Source: Planosporangium mesophilum
GTDB lineage: Bacteria; Actinomycetota; Actinomycetes; Mycobacteriales; Micromonosporaceae
Reading direction: 5' to 3'
DNA length: 64,000 nucleotides
NCBI RefSeq assembly: GCF_016863255.1
Contig: NZ_BOON01000002.1
Span: 62,001-126,000 of the forward strand
Made by a program: the position numbers and the translations under genes
Shown: positions 26,888 through 35,339 of the stretch, in pieces
Layout: each line of letters begins with the position of its first letter
Position numbering within the stretch: position 1 is the first letter of the stretch
Notes under the pieces: generated by a model
What the model was told of the DNA's origin: nothing
Seen by the model: the letters and a program-made list of their open reading frames with translations, nothing else
Database searches by the model: none

Positions 26888-27754
26888 TCAGCGGCGGCGG
26901 AGCAGGATGTCGCGTACCTCCTTGAGCGCCGCGTCGACCTCGGCCTCGAAGTAGCCGCCTGGGACCAGGCTGAACTGCGCGGAATCCAGCTCGGCCTCGC
27001 TGAGAGGGACTCCGGTACGGCCGGACAGCGCGTCGACGACGGTCTCGAAGAGGCGGTCGACCTGCACCCGGTCGTACCCACTGCCGAAGCGGCGCAGCTG
27101 GAACGTGCGCCGCAGCTGGTCGATGCGGGCGACCTCCGGCGGCATGCCGGGGGCGGGCGGGCCGGCCGGCGGCGGGTAGCCCTGGTCGAACCCGCGGTCG
27201 GGCATCCGGATCTCGGTGGTCATGTCGCTCTTGCCGTGGCGCCCGGGCTCGAACCCCTGGTCGAAGCCGCCGCCAAAGGTGGAGGTCGGCTCGTCGTACC
27301 GCTCGAACCCGCCACCCGGCGGCGGGCCGGGCACCGGCGAGATCGGCCGCGGCGCCATCGGCGGCGGCTGCATGGGCGGCATCATCGACGGCGGCGGGAC
27401 CGGCGGAGCCATCATCCGGTCGTCGCGCACCGGAGGCGGACCCATCCGGTCCGGCGGCGCCATCCGGTCGGGGGCCTGCGGGACCCGCTGCTCACGCCCG
27501 TACGGCGAGGTGCGCTCCTCCAACTCGGAGAGCTGCCGCTCGACCCGGTCGAGGTGCAGGTCGACCTGCCACTCGTCGTACCCGCCGAAGCGCACGCGGA
27601 AGACGACGTCGTGCACCTCCTGGGCAGCGATGGGGGCGTCCCCCGGGGTACCGGCGAGCGTCGCCTCGACCCGGTCGAGGAACGCGTCGACCTCGTCGAC
27701 CTTGTATCCGCGACGCAGCGCCCGACGCCGGAAGCGTTGACCGTGACTCGTCAC
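26888..27754 (-). CDS. DivIVA-domain protein with two DivIVA segments and a proline-rich linker
   Basis: The 288-residue protein has an N-terminal DivIVA-type segment (QRFRRRALRRGYKVDEVDAFLDRVEATL), a second related segment (VHDVVFRVRFGGYDEWQVDLHLDRVERQL) and a third-like copy at the C-terminus (FQLRRFGSGYDRVQVDRLFETVVDAL). Between them is a Pro/Met-rich low-complexity linker (about residues 100-190). DivIVA modules bind curved membrane and organise polar growth and division proteins. The long coiled coil of true DivIVA/Wag31 is missing, so this is a DivIVA-like adaptor, not the main polar scaffold. GTG 27754 has GAGGAGA upstream. Confidence 0.85.
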   Translation of the reverse strand: MTSHGQRFRRRALRRGYKVDEVDAFLDRVEATLAGTPGDAPIAAQEVHDVVFRVRFGGYDEWQVDLHLDRVERQLSELEERTSPYGREQRVPQAPDRMAPPDRMGPPPVRDDRMMAPPVPPPSMMPPMQPPPMAPRPISPVPGPPPGGGFERYDEPTSTFGGGFDQGFEPGRHGKSDMTTEIRMPDRGFDQGYPPPAGPPAPGMPPEVARIDQLRRTFQLRRFGSGYDRVQVDRLFETVVDALSGRTGVPLSEAELDSAQFSLVPGGYFEAEVDAALKEVRDILLRRR

Positions 27755-27833
27755 CGTGTCTCCTCGATAGCTGCGTTGAGCTGTCCCACGCTGCTCACTC
27801 CAGCACCATGTTCCCGACTGCTGGCTTTCGCGC

Positions 27834-28967
27834 TCACTCTGCCACCTGCGAGGCGGCGAGCTGCCCGCAGGCTCCGTCGATTTCGCGGCCGCGGGTGTCC
27901 CGGACCGTGGTCGGAACTCCCGCCGCGCGAAGCCGCCGGACGAACTCGCGTTCGACCGGCTTCGGACTCGCGTCCCACCGGCTTCCCGGAGTGGGGTTGA
28001 GCGGAATGAGATTGACATGAGCGAGCCGGCCCGACAAGAGCTCTCCGAGAAGATCCGCTCGCCAAGGCTGATCGTTCACATCTCTGATCATTGCGTACTC
28101 AATCGACACGCGCCGCCCCGTCTGCTCCGCGTACGCCCACGCGGCGTCGAGCACCTCGGCGACCTTCCACCGCTGGTTGACCGGTACGAGCTCGTCCCGC
28201 AGCTCATCATCGGGCGCATGCAGGGAAAGCGCGAGCGTCACCGACAGCTCCTCGGCGGTCAGCCGGCGGATCGCGGGCACCAGACCGACGGTGGAGACGG
28301 TGATGTGGCGCTGGGACAGGCCGAGCCCGTCCGGAGCGGGGTCGGTGAGGCGGCGCACCGCGCTGATCACGCGCGGGTAGTTGGCCAGCGGCTCACCCAT
28401 ACCCATGAAGACCACGTGGGACAGGCGCGGAGGCGAACCCGGGATCGCGCCGCTCGCGGCGACGGCGGCGAGCGAGACGACCTGGTCGACGATCTCGGCG
28501 GTGGACAGGTTACGGGTCAGCCCGGCCTGGCCGGTGGCGCAGAACGGGCAGGCCATGCCGCACCCGGCCTGGCTGGAAATGCAGACGGTCACCCGATCCG
28601 GGTAGCCCATCAGAACGCTCTCGACGAGCGAACCGTCGTGCAGCCGCCACAGCGCCTTCCGGGTGGCACCGTCGTCGCAGGCCAGCTCGCGTACGGGCGT
28701 CAACAGCGGTGGCAGCATGGCGGCGGCGAGCCGGTCCCGGCTGGACGCGGGCAGGTCGGTCATGGCGGCCGGGTCGCGGACGAGCCGCCCGAAGTAGTGG
28801 GCCGACAGCTGGCCGGCGCGGAACTCCCGCTCCCCCAGCTCGGCTACGGCGGCCCGGCGACCGGCCGGATCCAGATCGGCGAGATGGCGTGGCGGCATGG
28901 CGGCCCGACGCCCCGAGGCCGTGTTGGCCTGCGGGGACGGGCTGTCAATGATGGGAAGTGCAGTCAT
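27834..28967 (-). CDS. rlmN: 23S rRNA (adenine-2503-C2)/tRNA methyltransferase RlmN
   Basis: A radical-SAM enzyme that methylates A2503 of 23S rRNA and A37 of some tRNAs. The 377-residue protein has the radical-SAM cysteines in [21 protein letters not shown] (CxxxCxxC = CGMACPFC), [29 protein letters not shown], and the C-terminal substrate Cys in [14 protein letters not shown]. The N-terminal accessory domain ([34 protein letters not shown]) is present. It is 80 bases upstream of the DivIVA gene on the same strand. Confidence 0.96.
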   Translation of the reverse strand: MTALPIIDSPSPQANTASGRRAAMPPRHLADLDPAGRRAAVAELGEREFRAGQLSAHYFGRLVRDPAAMTDLPASSRDRLAAAMLPPLLTPVRELACDDGATRKALWRLHDGSLVESVLMGYPDRVTVCISSQAGCGMACPFCATGQAGLTRNLSTAEIVDQVVSLAAVAASGAIPGSPPRLSHVVFMGMGEPLANYPRVISAVRRLTDPAPDGLGLSQRHITVSTVGLVPAIRRLTAEELSVTLALSLHAPDDELRDELVPVNQRWKVAEVLDAAWAYAEQTGRRVSIEYAMIRDVNDQPWRADLLGELLSGRLAHVNLIPLNPTPGSRWDASPKPVEREFVRRLRAAGVPTTVRDTRGREIDGACGQLAASQVAE

Positions 28968-29058
28968 GGCGTCACCAGTGTTTCATGCCGCGGCCGGTAA
29001 CGGCGCTGTCGCGAGCCGACCGGGACGGGATTGTCCGGTCGGCCGAACTCCCCGGCGC

Positions 29059-30378
29059 TCACGTGGTGACCGGCGCCACGAGCGCCAGCACGGCCACCGC
29101 TGTCGGCGCGGCGAACAGGATCGAGTCAAGCCGGTCCATCAGGCCACCGTGACCGGGCAGGAGCCCGCTCATGTCCTTGATTCCGAGGTCGCGCTTGATG
29201 AGCGACTCGGCGAGGTCGCCGAGCACGCTCGCGGCGGCGACGGCCACGCCGAAGAGAGCCCCGTACCACCAGACCACGTCGAACATGAGGGACAGCATGA
29301 CGGCCCCACCGATCGCCGCGGCGAGCAGCGAGCCGGCCGCGCCCTCCCAGGACTTCTTCGGGCTGACCGAAGGGGCCATGGGACGCTTGCCGAAAAATAC
29401 TCCGGCGACATATCCGCCGGTATCAGACAGCACCACGCCGGCGAGGGCCGCGAGTACCCGCAGGTCGCCGCTGTCAGCACGGGCCAGGAGCACGGCGAAG
29501 CCGCCGAGGAACGGCACGTACACCGCGACGAGCAGGGCAGCCACCACGTCGCGCCGATAGCCGACCGGGCCGTCCGCCAGCCGCCACACGAGCGCGGCGA
29601 CGGTCGTCGCGACCAGCCCGAGGGTGAGGGCCTCGGCCCCGCCGTACCAGGCGAGCCCGGCCATCGCCGCACCACCGGCGATCAACGGCGCCATCGGCGG
29701 CCGGACTCCGGCCGACCGGACCGCCCGGACCATCTCCCAGGTGCCGACGACGATCGCGACGACGACCACGCCGAGGAAGGCCGGTGGCCACAGGAACAGC
29801 GACGCGAGGACGACCGCGCCGAGCGTGACGCCCACGCCGATCGCGGCGGGCAGGTTACGGCCGGCCCGGCCGTTCGACTTCGTCGGCTGCGGGGCCGGCG
29901 ACGCCTCGGCGAGGTCGGCCGCCTCCGTCGGGGTGGACGTGGCGGCGTCCCGATCGCCGGCGGCGCGTGGGTTGGCGTCCCATTCGGCGGTGGCGTCCCA
30001 CTCGCCGGTAGCGGTGTCCCACTCGCCGCTGGCACCGGCCACCAGCGGGACCTCGGCCGTGGCCGGCTCCACCCGCTCGTCATCGGCGGTCGGCGCCGCG
30101 CTCCCGGCGCGGTCCCGATCGAACCAGCCGGGCGGGTCCTGACGCGGTCGTGACCACGGCTCGTCGGCGGCGACGCGCCGGCCGCGCTCCCGACCCCGAC
30201 GGTTGAAGCCGAGGTCGAGGTCGAAGTCCGGCTCCGCGCCGCGGTCGCCGTACGACCCCGTTCCCGGGTACGCGTCGGGCGCGGCATCGAGGTGCCGCGC
30301 CCGCTGCTGACCCGGGTGAGAATCGTCTGGGCCGCGATCGGACGGATCCGGCCAGCCCGGGGAGTCGAGGTGAGCCAT
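29059..30378 (-). CDS. cdsA: Phosphatidate cytidylyltransferase
   Basis: CdsA makes CDP-diacylglycerol from phosphatidate and CTP for phospholipid synthesis. The 439-residue protein has an N-terminal hydrophilic extension of about 170 residues rich in Asp/Arg/Pro with EWDTATGEWDATAEWD-like repeats. About eight transmembrane helices follow, including the CTP-transferase signature: SPKKSWEGAAGSLLAA and LIKRDLGIKDMSGLLPGHGGLMDRLDS. The extension is not needed for the family fold and its role is unknown. The ATG overlaps the frr stop (ATGA). Confidence 0.95.
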   Translation of the reverse strand: MAHLDSPGWPDPSDRGPDDSHPGQQRARHLDAAPDAYPGTGSYGDRGAEPDFDLDLGFNRRGRERGRRVAADEPWSRPRQDPPGWFDRDRAGSAAPTADDERVEPATAEVPLVAGASGEWDTATGEWDATAEWDANPRAAGDRDAATSTPTEAADLAEASPAPQPTKSNGRAGRNLPAAIGVGVTLGAVVLASLFLWPPAFLGVVVVAIVVGTWEMVRAVRSAGVRPPMAPLIAGGAAMAGLAWYGGAEALTLGLVATTVAALVWRLADGPVGYRRDVVAALLVAVYVPFLGGFAVLLARADSGDLRVLAALAGVVLSDTGGYVAGVFFGKRPMAPSVSPKKSWEGAAGSLLAAAIGGAVMLSLMFDVVWWYGALFGVAVAAASVLGDLAESLIKRDLGIKDMSGLLPGHGGLMDRLDSILFAAPTAVAVLALVAPVTT

Positions 30379-30935
30379 CAGACCTCGAGTAGCTCGGCTT
30401 CCTTGTGTTTGACGACCTCGTCGACGTTCGCCACGTACTTGTGGGTGAGGTCGTCGAGCTCCTTCTCCGCCCGGCGCACCTCGTCCTCGCCCGTCTCGCC
30501 GTCCTTCATCAGGCGCTCGAGCTCTTCCTTGGCCTTACGCCGGACGTTGCGGATGGCGACCTTCGCCTCTTCGCCCTTGTGCCGGGCCACCTTGATCATG
30601 TCGCGGCGACGCTCCTCGGTCATCTGCGGCAGCACGATACGGATCTGGGTTCCCTCGTTGTTGGGGTTCACACCGAGATCGGAGTCGCGGATCGCCTTCT
30701 CCATGGCGTGCAGCTGCGAGTTGTCGTACGGCTTGATGATCGCCATGCGGGGCTCCGGCACGGCGATCGAGGCCATCTGGGGAAGCGGCGTCGGCGCACC
30801 GTAGTAGTCGATCATAATCTTGGCGAACATCGCCGGAGTGGCCCGACCGGTCCGGATCGTCGCGAACTCCTCCTTGGCGAAAACGATCGCCCGGTCCATC
30901 TTCTCCTCGGCCTCAAAGAGTGTCTCGTCGATCAC
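30378..30935 (-). CDS. frr: Ribosome recycling factor
   Basis: RRF splits post-termination ribosomes together with EF-G. The 185-residue product has the expected length and motifs: [70 protein letters not shown] and [21 protein letters not shown] 30935 ([13 protein letters not shown]) gives the family length. It overlaps cdsA by ATGA and follows pyrH by 58 bases, forming the usual pyrH-frr-cdsA group. Confidence 0.97.
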   Translation of the reverse strand: MIDETLFEAEEKMDRAIVFAKEEFATIRTGRATPAMFAKIMIDYYGAPTPLPQMASIAVPEPRMAIIKPYDNSQLHAMEKAIRDSDLGVNPNNEGTQIRIVLPQMTEERRRDMIKVARHKGEEAKVAIRNVRRKAKEELERLMKDGETGEDEVRRAEKELDDLTHKYVANVDEVVKHKEAELLEV

Positions 30936-30993
30936 GTACTCCGTCGCCTCCCTTAGTCTGCGGGCGCCTCGCCGGCCGGTGGGCCTGTCGGCC

Positions 30994-31755
30994 TCACGCC
31001 GCCGTGATGAGCGTCCCGATCCTCTCACCAATGACGGCACGAATGATGGTGTCCGAACCCTCGGCTCCGAACACGAGCATGGGCAACCGGTTGTCCATGC
31101 ACAAGCTGAAGGCCGCGGCATCCACCACCCGCAGCCCCCGACGCAGCGCCTCGTCGAACGTCACCGTGTCGAGCTTGATCGCTGTCGGGTCGGTACGGGG
31201 ATCGGCCGTGTAGACACCGTCGACGCCGTTCTTGCTCATCAGAACCGCGTCGGCGTGAATTTCGAGGGCCCGCTGGGCGGCGACGGTATCGGTGGAGAAG
31301 TACGGCATGCCGGCACCGGCGCCGAAAATCACCACTCGGCCCTTCTCCAGATGGCGGATCGCGCGGCGGGGGATGTACGGCTCCGCGACCTGCGCCATGT
31401 GGATCGCCGACTGCACCCGGGTGTCGATGCCCTCCTTCTCCAGGAAGTCCTGGAGCGCAAGGCAGTTCATCACCGTGCCGAGCATGCCCATGTAGTCGGC
31501 ACGGGCCCGGTCCATGCCGTGGCGCTGCAGCTCGGCGCCGCGGAAGAAGTTGCCACCGCCGACCACGACCGCGACCTGGACACCCTTGCGTACCACCGTG
31601 GCGATCTGACCGGCGATCGCCTGGACGACGTTGGGGTCGACCCCCACCGCGCCGCCACCGAAGACCTCGCCGGACAGCTTGAGCACCACCCGGCGGGCGC
31701 GCGATTGCTCACCCCCGGCGTATGCGGGTGCGGCCAACTCGGCGGTGTTCGTCAT
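30994..31755 (-). CDS. pyrH: UMP kinase
   Basis: Bacterial UMP kinase phosphorylates UMP to UDP and is hexameric, regulated by GTP and UTP. The 253-residue protein has [14 protein letters not shown] (N-terminal phosphate loop), [46 protein letters not shown] and the C-terminal [13 protein letters not shown]. All match the amino-acid-kinase fold. A short extension precedes the core. It lies 141 bases after tsf, separated by a weak hairpin. Confidence 0.97.
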   Translation of the reverse strand: MTNTAELAAPAYAGGEQSRARRVVLKLSGEVFGGGAVGVDPNVVQAIAGQIATVVRKGVQVAVVVGGGNFFRGAELQRHGMDRARADYMGMLGTVMNCLALQDFLEKEGIDTRVQSAIHMAQVAEPYIPRRAIRHLEKGRVVIFGAGAGMPYFSTDTVAAQRALEIHADAVLMSKNGVDGVYTADPRTDPTAIKLDTVTFDEALRRGLRVVDAAAFSLCMDNRLPMLVFGAEGSDTIIRAVIGERIGTLITAA

Positions 31756-31831
31756 CGGGAGCCCTTCCGTGTCGTTGATTGTGCTGGGTCCACGGACAAC
31801 CGGCGCGTACGCGACGGTGCGGTGTTGACGA

Positions 31832-31876
31832 CGAGGGGGCCGCGGCGGTCCTGCACGGACACCGGCGACCCCCTCG
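31832..31876 (-). terminator. Possible hairpin after tsf
   Basis: CGAGGGGG (31832-31839) can pair with CCCCCTCG (31869-31876) around a 29-base loop that itself has GC-rich stems. It lies 20 bases after the tsf stop and may reduce reading into pyrH. No T-run. Confidence 0.4.
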
Positions 31877-31896
31877 CTGTGTTGGCTCTCGGGCCG

Positions 31897-32736
31897 TCAG
31901 GCCTGGCCCACCTCGAAGCGAACGAACCGCGTCACGGTGATACCCGCTTCGTCGAGGATCTGACGTACGGTCTTCTTCTGGTCGGTGACCGACGGCTGCT
32001 CGACCAGAACGAAGTCCTTGAAGAAGGCGTTGACCCGACCCTCGATGATCTTCGGCAGCGCCTGCTCCGGCTTGCCCTCCTCGCGGGCGGTCTGCTCGGC
32101 GATGCGCCGCTCGGACTCGACCACGTCGGCGGGCACCTCGTCACGGCTGAGGTACTTCGGCCGCATCGCGGCGATCTGCATCGCGACGGCGCGGGCGTCG
32201 TCGACACGGGCCTCGTCGGCGGCACCGCCGGAGCCGGCGAACTCGACCGCGACGCCGACCTGCGGCGGCAGGTCGGGGCTCTTGCGGTGCATGTAGACCG
32301 CGATCTGGCCGTCGATCACCGCGAAGCGGTTGACCACGAGCTTCTCACCGATCTTGGCGGACTCGGCCTCGACCGTCTCGGCGACCGTACGGCCGTCGCC
32401 CAGCTTCGAGTTGAGCAGCGCCTCGACGTCGGCCGGCCGGGTCGCGTCGATGTGGCCGACGATGCGGTCGGCCAGCGCGACGAAGTCGGCGTTCTTGGCC
32501 ACGAAGTCGGTCTCGCAGTTGAGCTCCAGGAGCGCCTTGCCGGCGTGGGCCACCAGGCCCTGCGCGGCCGTACGGCCGGCCCGCTTGCCGACGTCCTTGG
32601 CACCCTTGACGCGCAGGATCTCGACGGCCTTGTCGAAGTCGCCCTCAGCCTCCTGCAGGGCCTTCTTGCTGTCCATCATGCCGGCGCCGGTGAGGTCGCG
32701 GAGCCGCTTGACGTCCGCGGCGGTGAAGTTGGACAT
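31897..32736 (-). CDS. tsf: Translation elongation factor Ts
   Basis: EF-Ts is the nucleotide exchange factor for EF-Tu. The 279-residue protein has the N-terminal UBA-like domain ([34 protein letters not shown]), the core with [17 protein letters not shown] (TDFV motif) and [17 protein letters not shown], and a complete C-terminal half ending [15 protein letters not shown] 32736 gives [10 protein letters not shown], the usual actinobacterial start. It follows rpsB by 136 bases with a hairpin between. Confidence 0.97.
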   Translation of the reverse strand: MSNFTAADVKRLRDLTGAGMMDSKKALQEAEGDFDKAVEILRVKGAKDVGKRAGRTAAQGLVAHAGKALLELNCETDFVAKNADFVALADRIVGHIDATRPADVEALLNSKLGDGRTVAETVEAESAKIGEKLVVNRFAVIDGQIAVYMHRKSPDLPPQVGVAVEFAGSGGAADEARVDDARAVAMQIAAMRPKYLSRDEVPADVVESERRIAEQTAREEGKPEQALPKIIEGRVNAFFKDFVLVEQPSVTDQKKTVRQILDEAGITVTRFVRFEVGQA

Positions 32737-32830
32737 GACTCTCTCTCGGTTCAGACGTGGGTGTGGGCGACGGTTCTCCGGCTGCACCGGTCCCCGCTCG
32801 CGCGACGTGGTTCCGCGGTCGGGGCCCGGT

Positions 32831-32866
32831 GCTGTCGCGCACCGCCCGGAGGCGATGCGCGACAGC
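32831..32866 (-). terminator. Hairpin between rpsB and tsf
   Basis: An 11-bp perfect stem (GCTGTCGCGCA 32831-32841 with 32856-32866) and 14-base loop lies 6 bases after the rpsB stop. It probably attenuates reading into tsf, allowing different S2 and EF-Ts levels. No T-run. Confidence 0.6.
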
Positions 32867-32872
32867 GGCCGA

Positions 32873-33793
32873 TCAGGCCTGAGTGGTCTCGGCGGGCGTG
32901 GCGGGCGCCGCGTCGGCGGAGCCGGCAGCCTCGGCCGGCGCGGCGGCGGCGGAGCCGGCAGCCTCGGTCGGCGCGGCGGCGGAGCCGGCAGCCTCGGTCG
33001 GCGCGGCGTCGGAGCCCTGCAGCAGCTCGCGCTCCCACTCGGCCAACGGCTCGTCGACGCCGACCGCACCGCCCTCGGGCTTCTCGTCGCCGCGGCGGCC
33101 CTTGCCGGAGCGGGCGATCAGGCCGTCGGCGACGGCGTCGGCGACCACGCGGGTCAGTAGCGCGGCCGAGCGGATCGCGTCGTCGTTACCCGGGATCGGG
33201 AAGTCGACCTCGTCCGGGTCGCAGTTGGTGTCGAGCACGGCGATCACCGGGATGCCCAGCTTGCGGGCCTCGTCGACGGCGATGTGCTCCTTCTTGGTGT
33301 CGACGATCCAGACCGCGGCCGGAGGCCTCTGCATGTCACGCAGGCCGCCGAGGGTACGGGTCAGCTTGATCTTCTCGCGGGACAGCTGCAGGGTCTCCTT
33401 CTTCGTGAAGCCCTGCGCCTGGCCGGTCTGCTCGATCGACTCGAGCTCCTTCATGCGCTGCAGCCGCTTGTAGACCGTCTGGAAGTTGGTGAGCATGCCG
33501 CCCAGCCACCGGTGGTTGACGTAGGGCATGCCGACCCGCGCCGCCTGCTCGGCGATCGCCTCCTGCGCCTGCTTCTTGGTACCCACGAAGAGGATGCTGC
33601 CCCCGTCGGCGACCGTGGTGCGGATGAAGCTGTACGCCTTCTCGATGTAGTCGAGGGTCTGGCGCAGGTCGATGATGTAGATACCGTTGCGCTCGGTGAA
33701 GATGAAGCGCTTCATCTTCGGGTTCCACCGGCGGGTCTGGTGCCCGAAGTGGACACCGCTCTCCAGCAGTTGACGCATGGTCACGACGGCCAT
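32873..33793 (-). CDS. rpsB: 30S ribosomal protein S2
   Basis: S2 is a late-assembling 30S protein. The 306-residue product begins [27 protein letters not shown] and has [30 protein letters not shown] and [27 protein letters not shown]. The last about 55 residues are an Ala/Glu/Pro-rich extension built from a repeated 10-11-residue unit ([10 protein letters not shown]), coded by 30- and 33-base tandem repeats; this tail is not part of the core S2 fold. ATG 33793 has AAGGAG upstream. A leader of more than 100 bases with two hairpins precedes it. Confidence 0.97.
   Translation of the reverse strand: MAVVTMRQLLESGVHFGHQTRRWNPKMKRFIFTERNGIYIIDLRQTLDYIEKAYSFIRTTVADGGSILFVGTKKQAQEAIAEQAARVGMPYVNHRWLGGMLTNFQTVYKRLQRMKELESIEQTGQAQGFTKKETLQLSREKIKLTRTLGGLRDMQRPPAAVWIVDTKKEHIAVDEARKLGIPVIAVLDTNCDPDEVDFPIPGNDDAIRSAALLTRVVADAVADGLIARSGKGRRGDEKPEGGAVGVDEPLAEWERELLQGSDAAPTEAAGSAAAPTEAAGSAAAAPAEAAGSADAAPATPAETTQA
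32918..33010. repeat. Tandem repeat coding the S2 C-terminal tail
   Basis: Three copies of a unit starting GGAGCCGGCAGCCTCGG begin at 32918, 32951 and 32981, so unit length is 33 then 30 bases. They keep the reading frame of rpsB. Confidence 0.85.
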
Positions 33794-34102
33794 GTGTGAT
33801 GCTCCTTGTTTGCCCTGGTTGTCACGGCGGACCGGGTGGTCCGCCGTCCTGGCGCCCGGTCGCCGGCCGCAACTCACCCGATGTCGAGGACATCGGGACC
33901 AGGACGGCCGCCACCTCGTACCGATCGGGCCGAACGGACGGCCGGACGGTGAGGAGGGCGCGCGAGGTCGACCACGGGTCGTGGTCGCCAATCGTCGAGT
34001 GTACGCCGAGGCGCGAGCGGCTCCCGCGCCACCCGCCCCGGCCCGTCCATCCAGCCGCTTTGACGCGTTGATCGCGGCCCGGTGAGCGGGCCCCGGGGCG
34101 GG
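33794..34102. other. rpsB upstream intergenic region
   Basis: This 309-base stretch holds the rpsB ribosome-binding site, two perfect hairpins (33824-33847 and 33877-33897) and, further up, GC-rich sequence with no coding signal on either strand. The rpsB promoter should lie between about 33900 and 34050, but no consensus pair is convincing. Confidence 0.5.
33824..33897 (-). promoter_or_regulatory. Two-hairpin rpsB mRNA leader
   Basis: Hairpin A is a 10-bp perfect stem with GGGT loop (ACGGCGGACC 33824-33833 with 33838-33847), 30 bases upstream of the rpsB ATG. Hairpin B is a 9-bp perfect stem with a 3-base loop (CCCGATGTC 33877-33885 with 33889-33897). They could be a feedback leader for S2 or a processing site; this is inference. 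Confidence 0.45.
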
Positions 34103-35260
34103 TCAGGCGGCCGCGAGCCCCGCCACGACGAACAGGGCCAGCGCGATCGGCAGGTACACCAGCGGCTGACGCAGCCACGTCCGCGCCGGGTCACCCGGCC
34201 CGGAGGCGATGCCGGTCAGCAGCCCGTACAGGCCGACGCTGAACATGGGCAGCCCGAGTACCAGGAAGAAGCTCGCGATCGAGCCGCCCACCTGGACCTT
34301 GGAGGTCAGGAAGGACGAGGCCAGCAGACGCAGCGCCATCAACTCGAACAGCACGGTGATCACGACGAGGACGGCCGCGGTACCCGGTCGGCGTGACCGG
34401 TAGACCCCGTCGCGGACCTGCCCCTGACCGCCCGCCGGCCGGCGCAGCGCGGAGCGGTCGATCGCCTCCGTCTGGTGCACCACCTGCGTCTCCTCTGCCG
34501 GGCCGTCGAGGCCAGGGCCGCCGGACACCGGGTACGGGTTGCCCGACACCGGGTACGGGTTGCCCGACACCGGGTGAGGGTTGCCCGACACCGGGTGAGG
34601 ATCGCCGGCCTGCGGGTGCCGCCCGGCCGACTGCGGCAGGTCCTCGGCCGTGAGGTACGGCACGCCGGAGGTGGGCGTCGAGTGGGCCGTCCCGGGTGCC
34701 GGGCGCATCGCGCCAGGCATCGGGTGCGGCGCCGCACCGGCCCCCTGCGCCTGGCCCACCTGGCCCGCCTGGCCCGCCTGGCCGACCGACGGCGACGGCG
34801 ACGGCGGGAACTGCGCCAACGGCGCCTGTTCGGGGGCGGGCGAGAACCCGGGCGGCATCGACGCGATCACGGGCCCGGACGTGGATGCCACCGACTCACG
34901 CGGAGGCAGCGGTGGTAGCTGCTGCCCCGAGCGCGGGCCCACCGGCATGGCGAGCATGGCGGATCCGGCACCGTCATCTCGGCCGCGACCAGCGGCGTCG
35001 CCGATCGGCGGGAACGGCGAGCCCGTTTCGCGCGGGTACCCGCCCCGCGGCAACGGGAAATCGTCGTAGGCCTGGGTCGGCTCGGGGGACGCCGGGCGCT
35101 GGTGCCCGTACGTCATACCGCCCGACACCGGCGCCGGCGACACCGGCGCGTAGCGGGGATCCCCGCCCGTCCGGTCCCACTCGGGGTTCGAGTAGCCCCG
35201 TTCCGGCTGGCGCGCCTGTCCGTCGTGCTCGTCCGGCGCATAGTTCCGATGAGAATCCAC
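34103..35260 (-). CDS. Membrane protein with proline-rich cytoplasmic region and heptapeptide repeats
   Basis: The 385-residue protein is hydrophilic and Pro/Gly-rich for about 270 residues, then has three to four transmembrane helices at the C-terminus (AAVLVVITVLFELMALRLLA, VGGSIASFFLVLGLPMFSVGLYGLL, LVYLPIALALFVVAGLAAA). A repeat HPVSGNP/YPVSGNP occurs four times (coded by 34524-34607). No known domain is recognised. GTG 35260 is preceded by a TACGGT -10 box 8 bases away and no ribosome-binding site, so the transcript is probably leaderless. It is divergent from the aminotransferase gene. Confidence 0.75.
   Translation of the reverse strand: MDSHRNYAPDEHDGQARQPERGYSNPEWDRTGGDPRYAPVSPAPVSGGMTYGHQRPASPEPTQAYDDFPLPRGGYPRETGSPFPPIGDAAGRGRDDGAGSAMLAMPVGPRSGQQLPPLPPRESVASTSGPVIASMPPGFSPAPEQAPLAQFPPSPSPSVGQAGQAGQVGQAQGAGAAPHPMPGAMRPAPGTAHSTPTSGVPYLTAEDLPQSAGRHPQAGDPHPVSGNPHPVSGNPYPVSGNPYPVSGGPGLDGPAEETQVVHQTEAIDRSALRRPAGGQGQVRDGVYRSRRPGTAAVLVVITVLFELMALRLLASSFLTSKVQVGGSIASFFLVLGLPMFSVGLYGLLTGIASGPGDPARTWLRQPLVYLPIALALFVVAGLAAA
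34524..34607. repeat. Four 21-bp in-frame repeats
   Basis: Units of GACACCGGGTACGGGTTGCC-type sequence begin at 34524, 34545, 34566 and 34587. The second pair differs at two positions. They code the PVSGNPY/H heptads of the membrane protein. Confidence 0.9.
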
Positions 35261-35268
35261 AACTGCGA

Positions 35269-35332
35269 ACCGTAGGCGACGGTGACATCCGGCCGCCAGT
35301 GGCCGCCCGGACATCACAGGTCGTCCTAGGCT
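35269..35332. promoter_or_regulatory. Divergent promoter pair, both apparently leaderless
   Basis: On the minus strand TACGGT (35274-35269) lies 8 bases before the GTG of the membrane-protein gene. On the plus strand TAGGCT (35327-35332) lies 7 bases before the ATG of the aminotransferase gene. Neither start has a ribosome-binding site. No clear -35 boxes are seen. Confidence 0.5.
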
Positions 35333-35339
35333 CTTATCC

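Noticed and set aside
30820-33369. An 849-codon open frame on the plus strand across frr, pyrH, tsf and rpsB
   Set aside because: Antisense shadow of four well-supported conserved genes; Arg/His-rich nonsense composition.
34524-34607. Regularly spaced repeats, considered as a CRISPR array
   Set aside because: Units are directly adjacent with no spacers, in frame, and code for a heptapeptide repeat.
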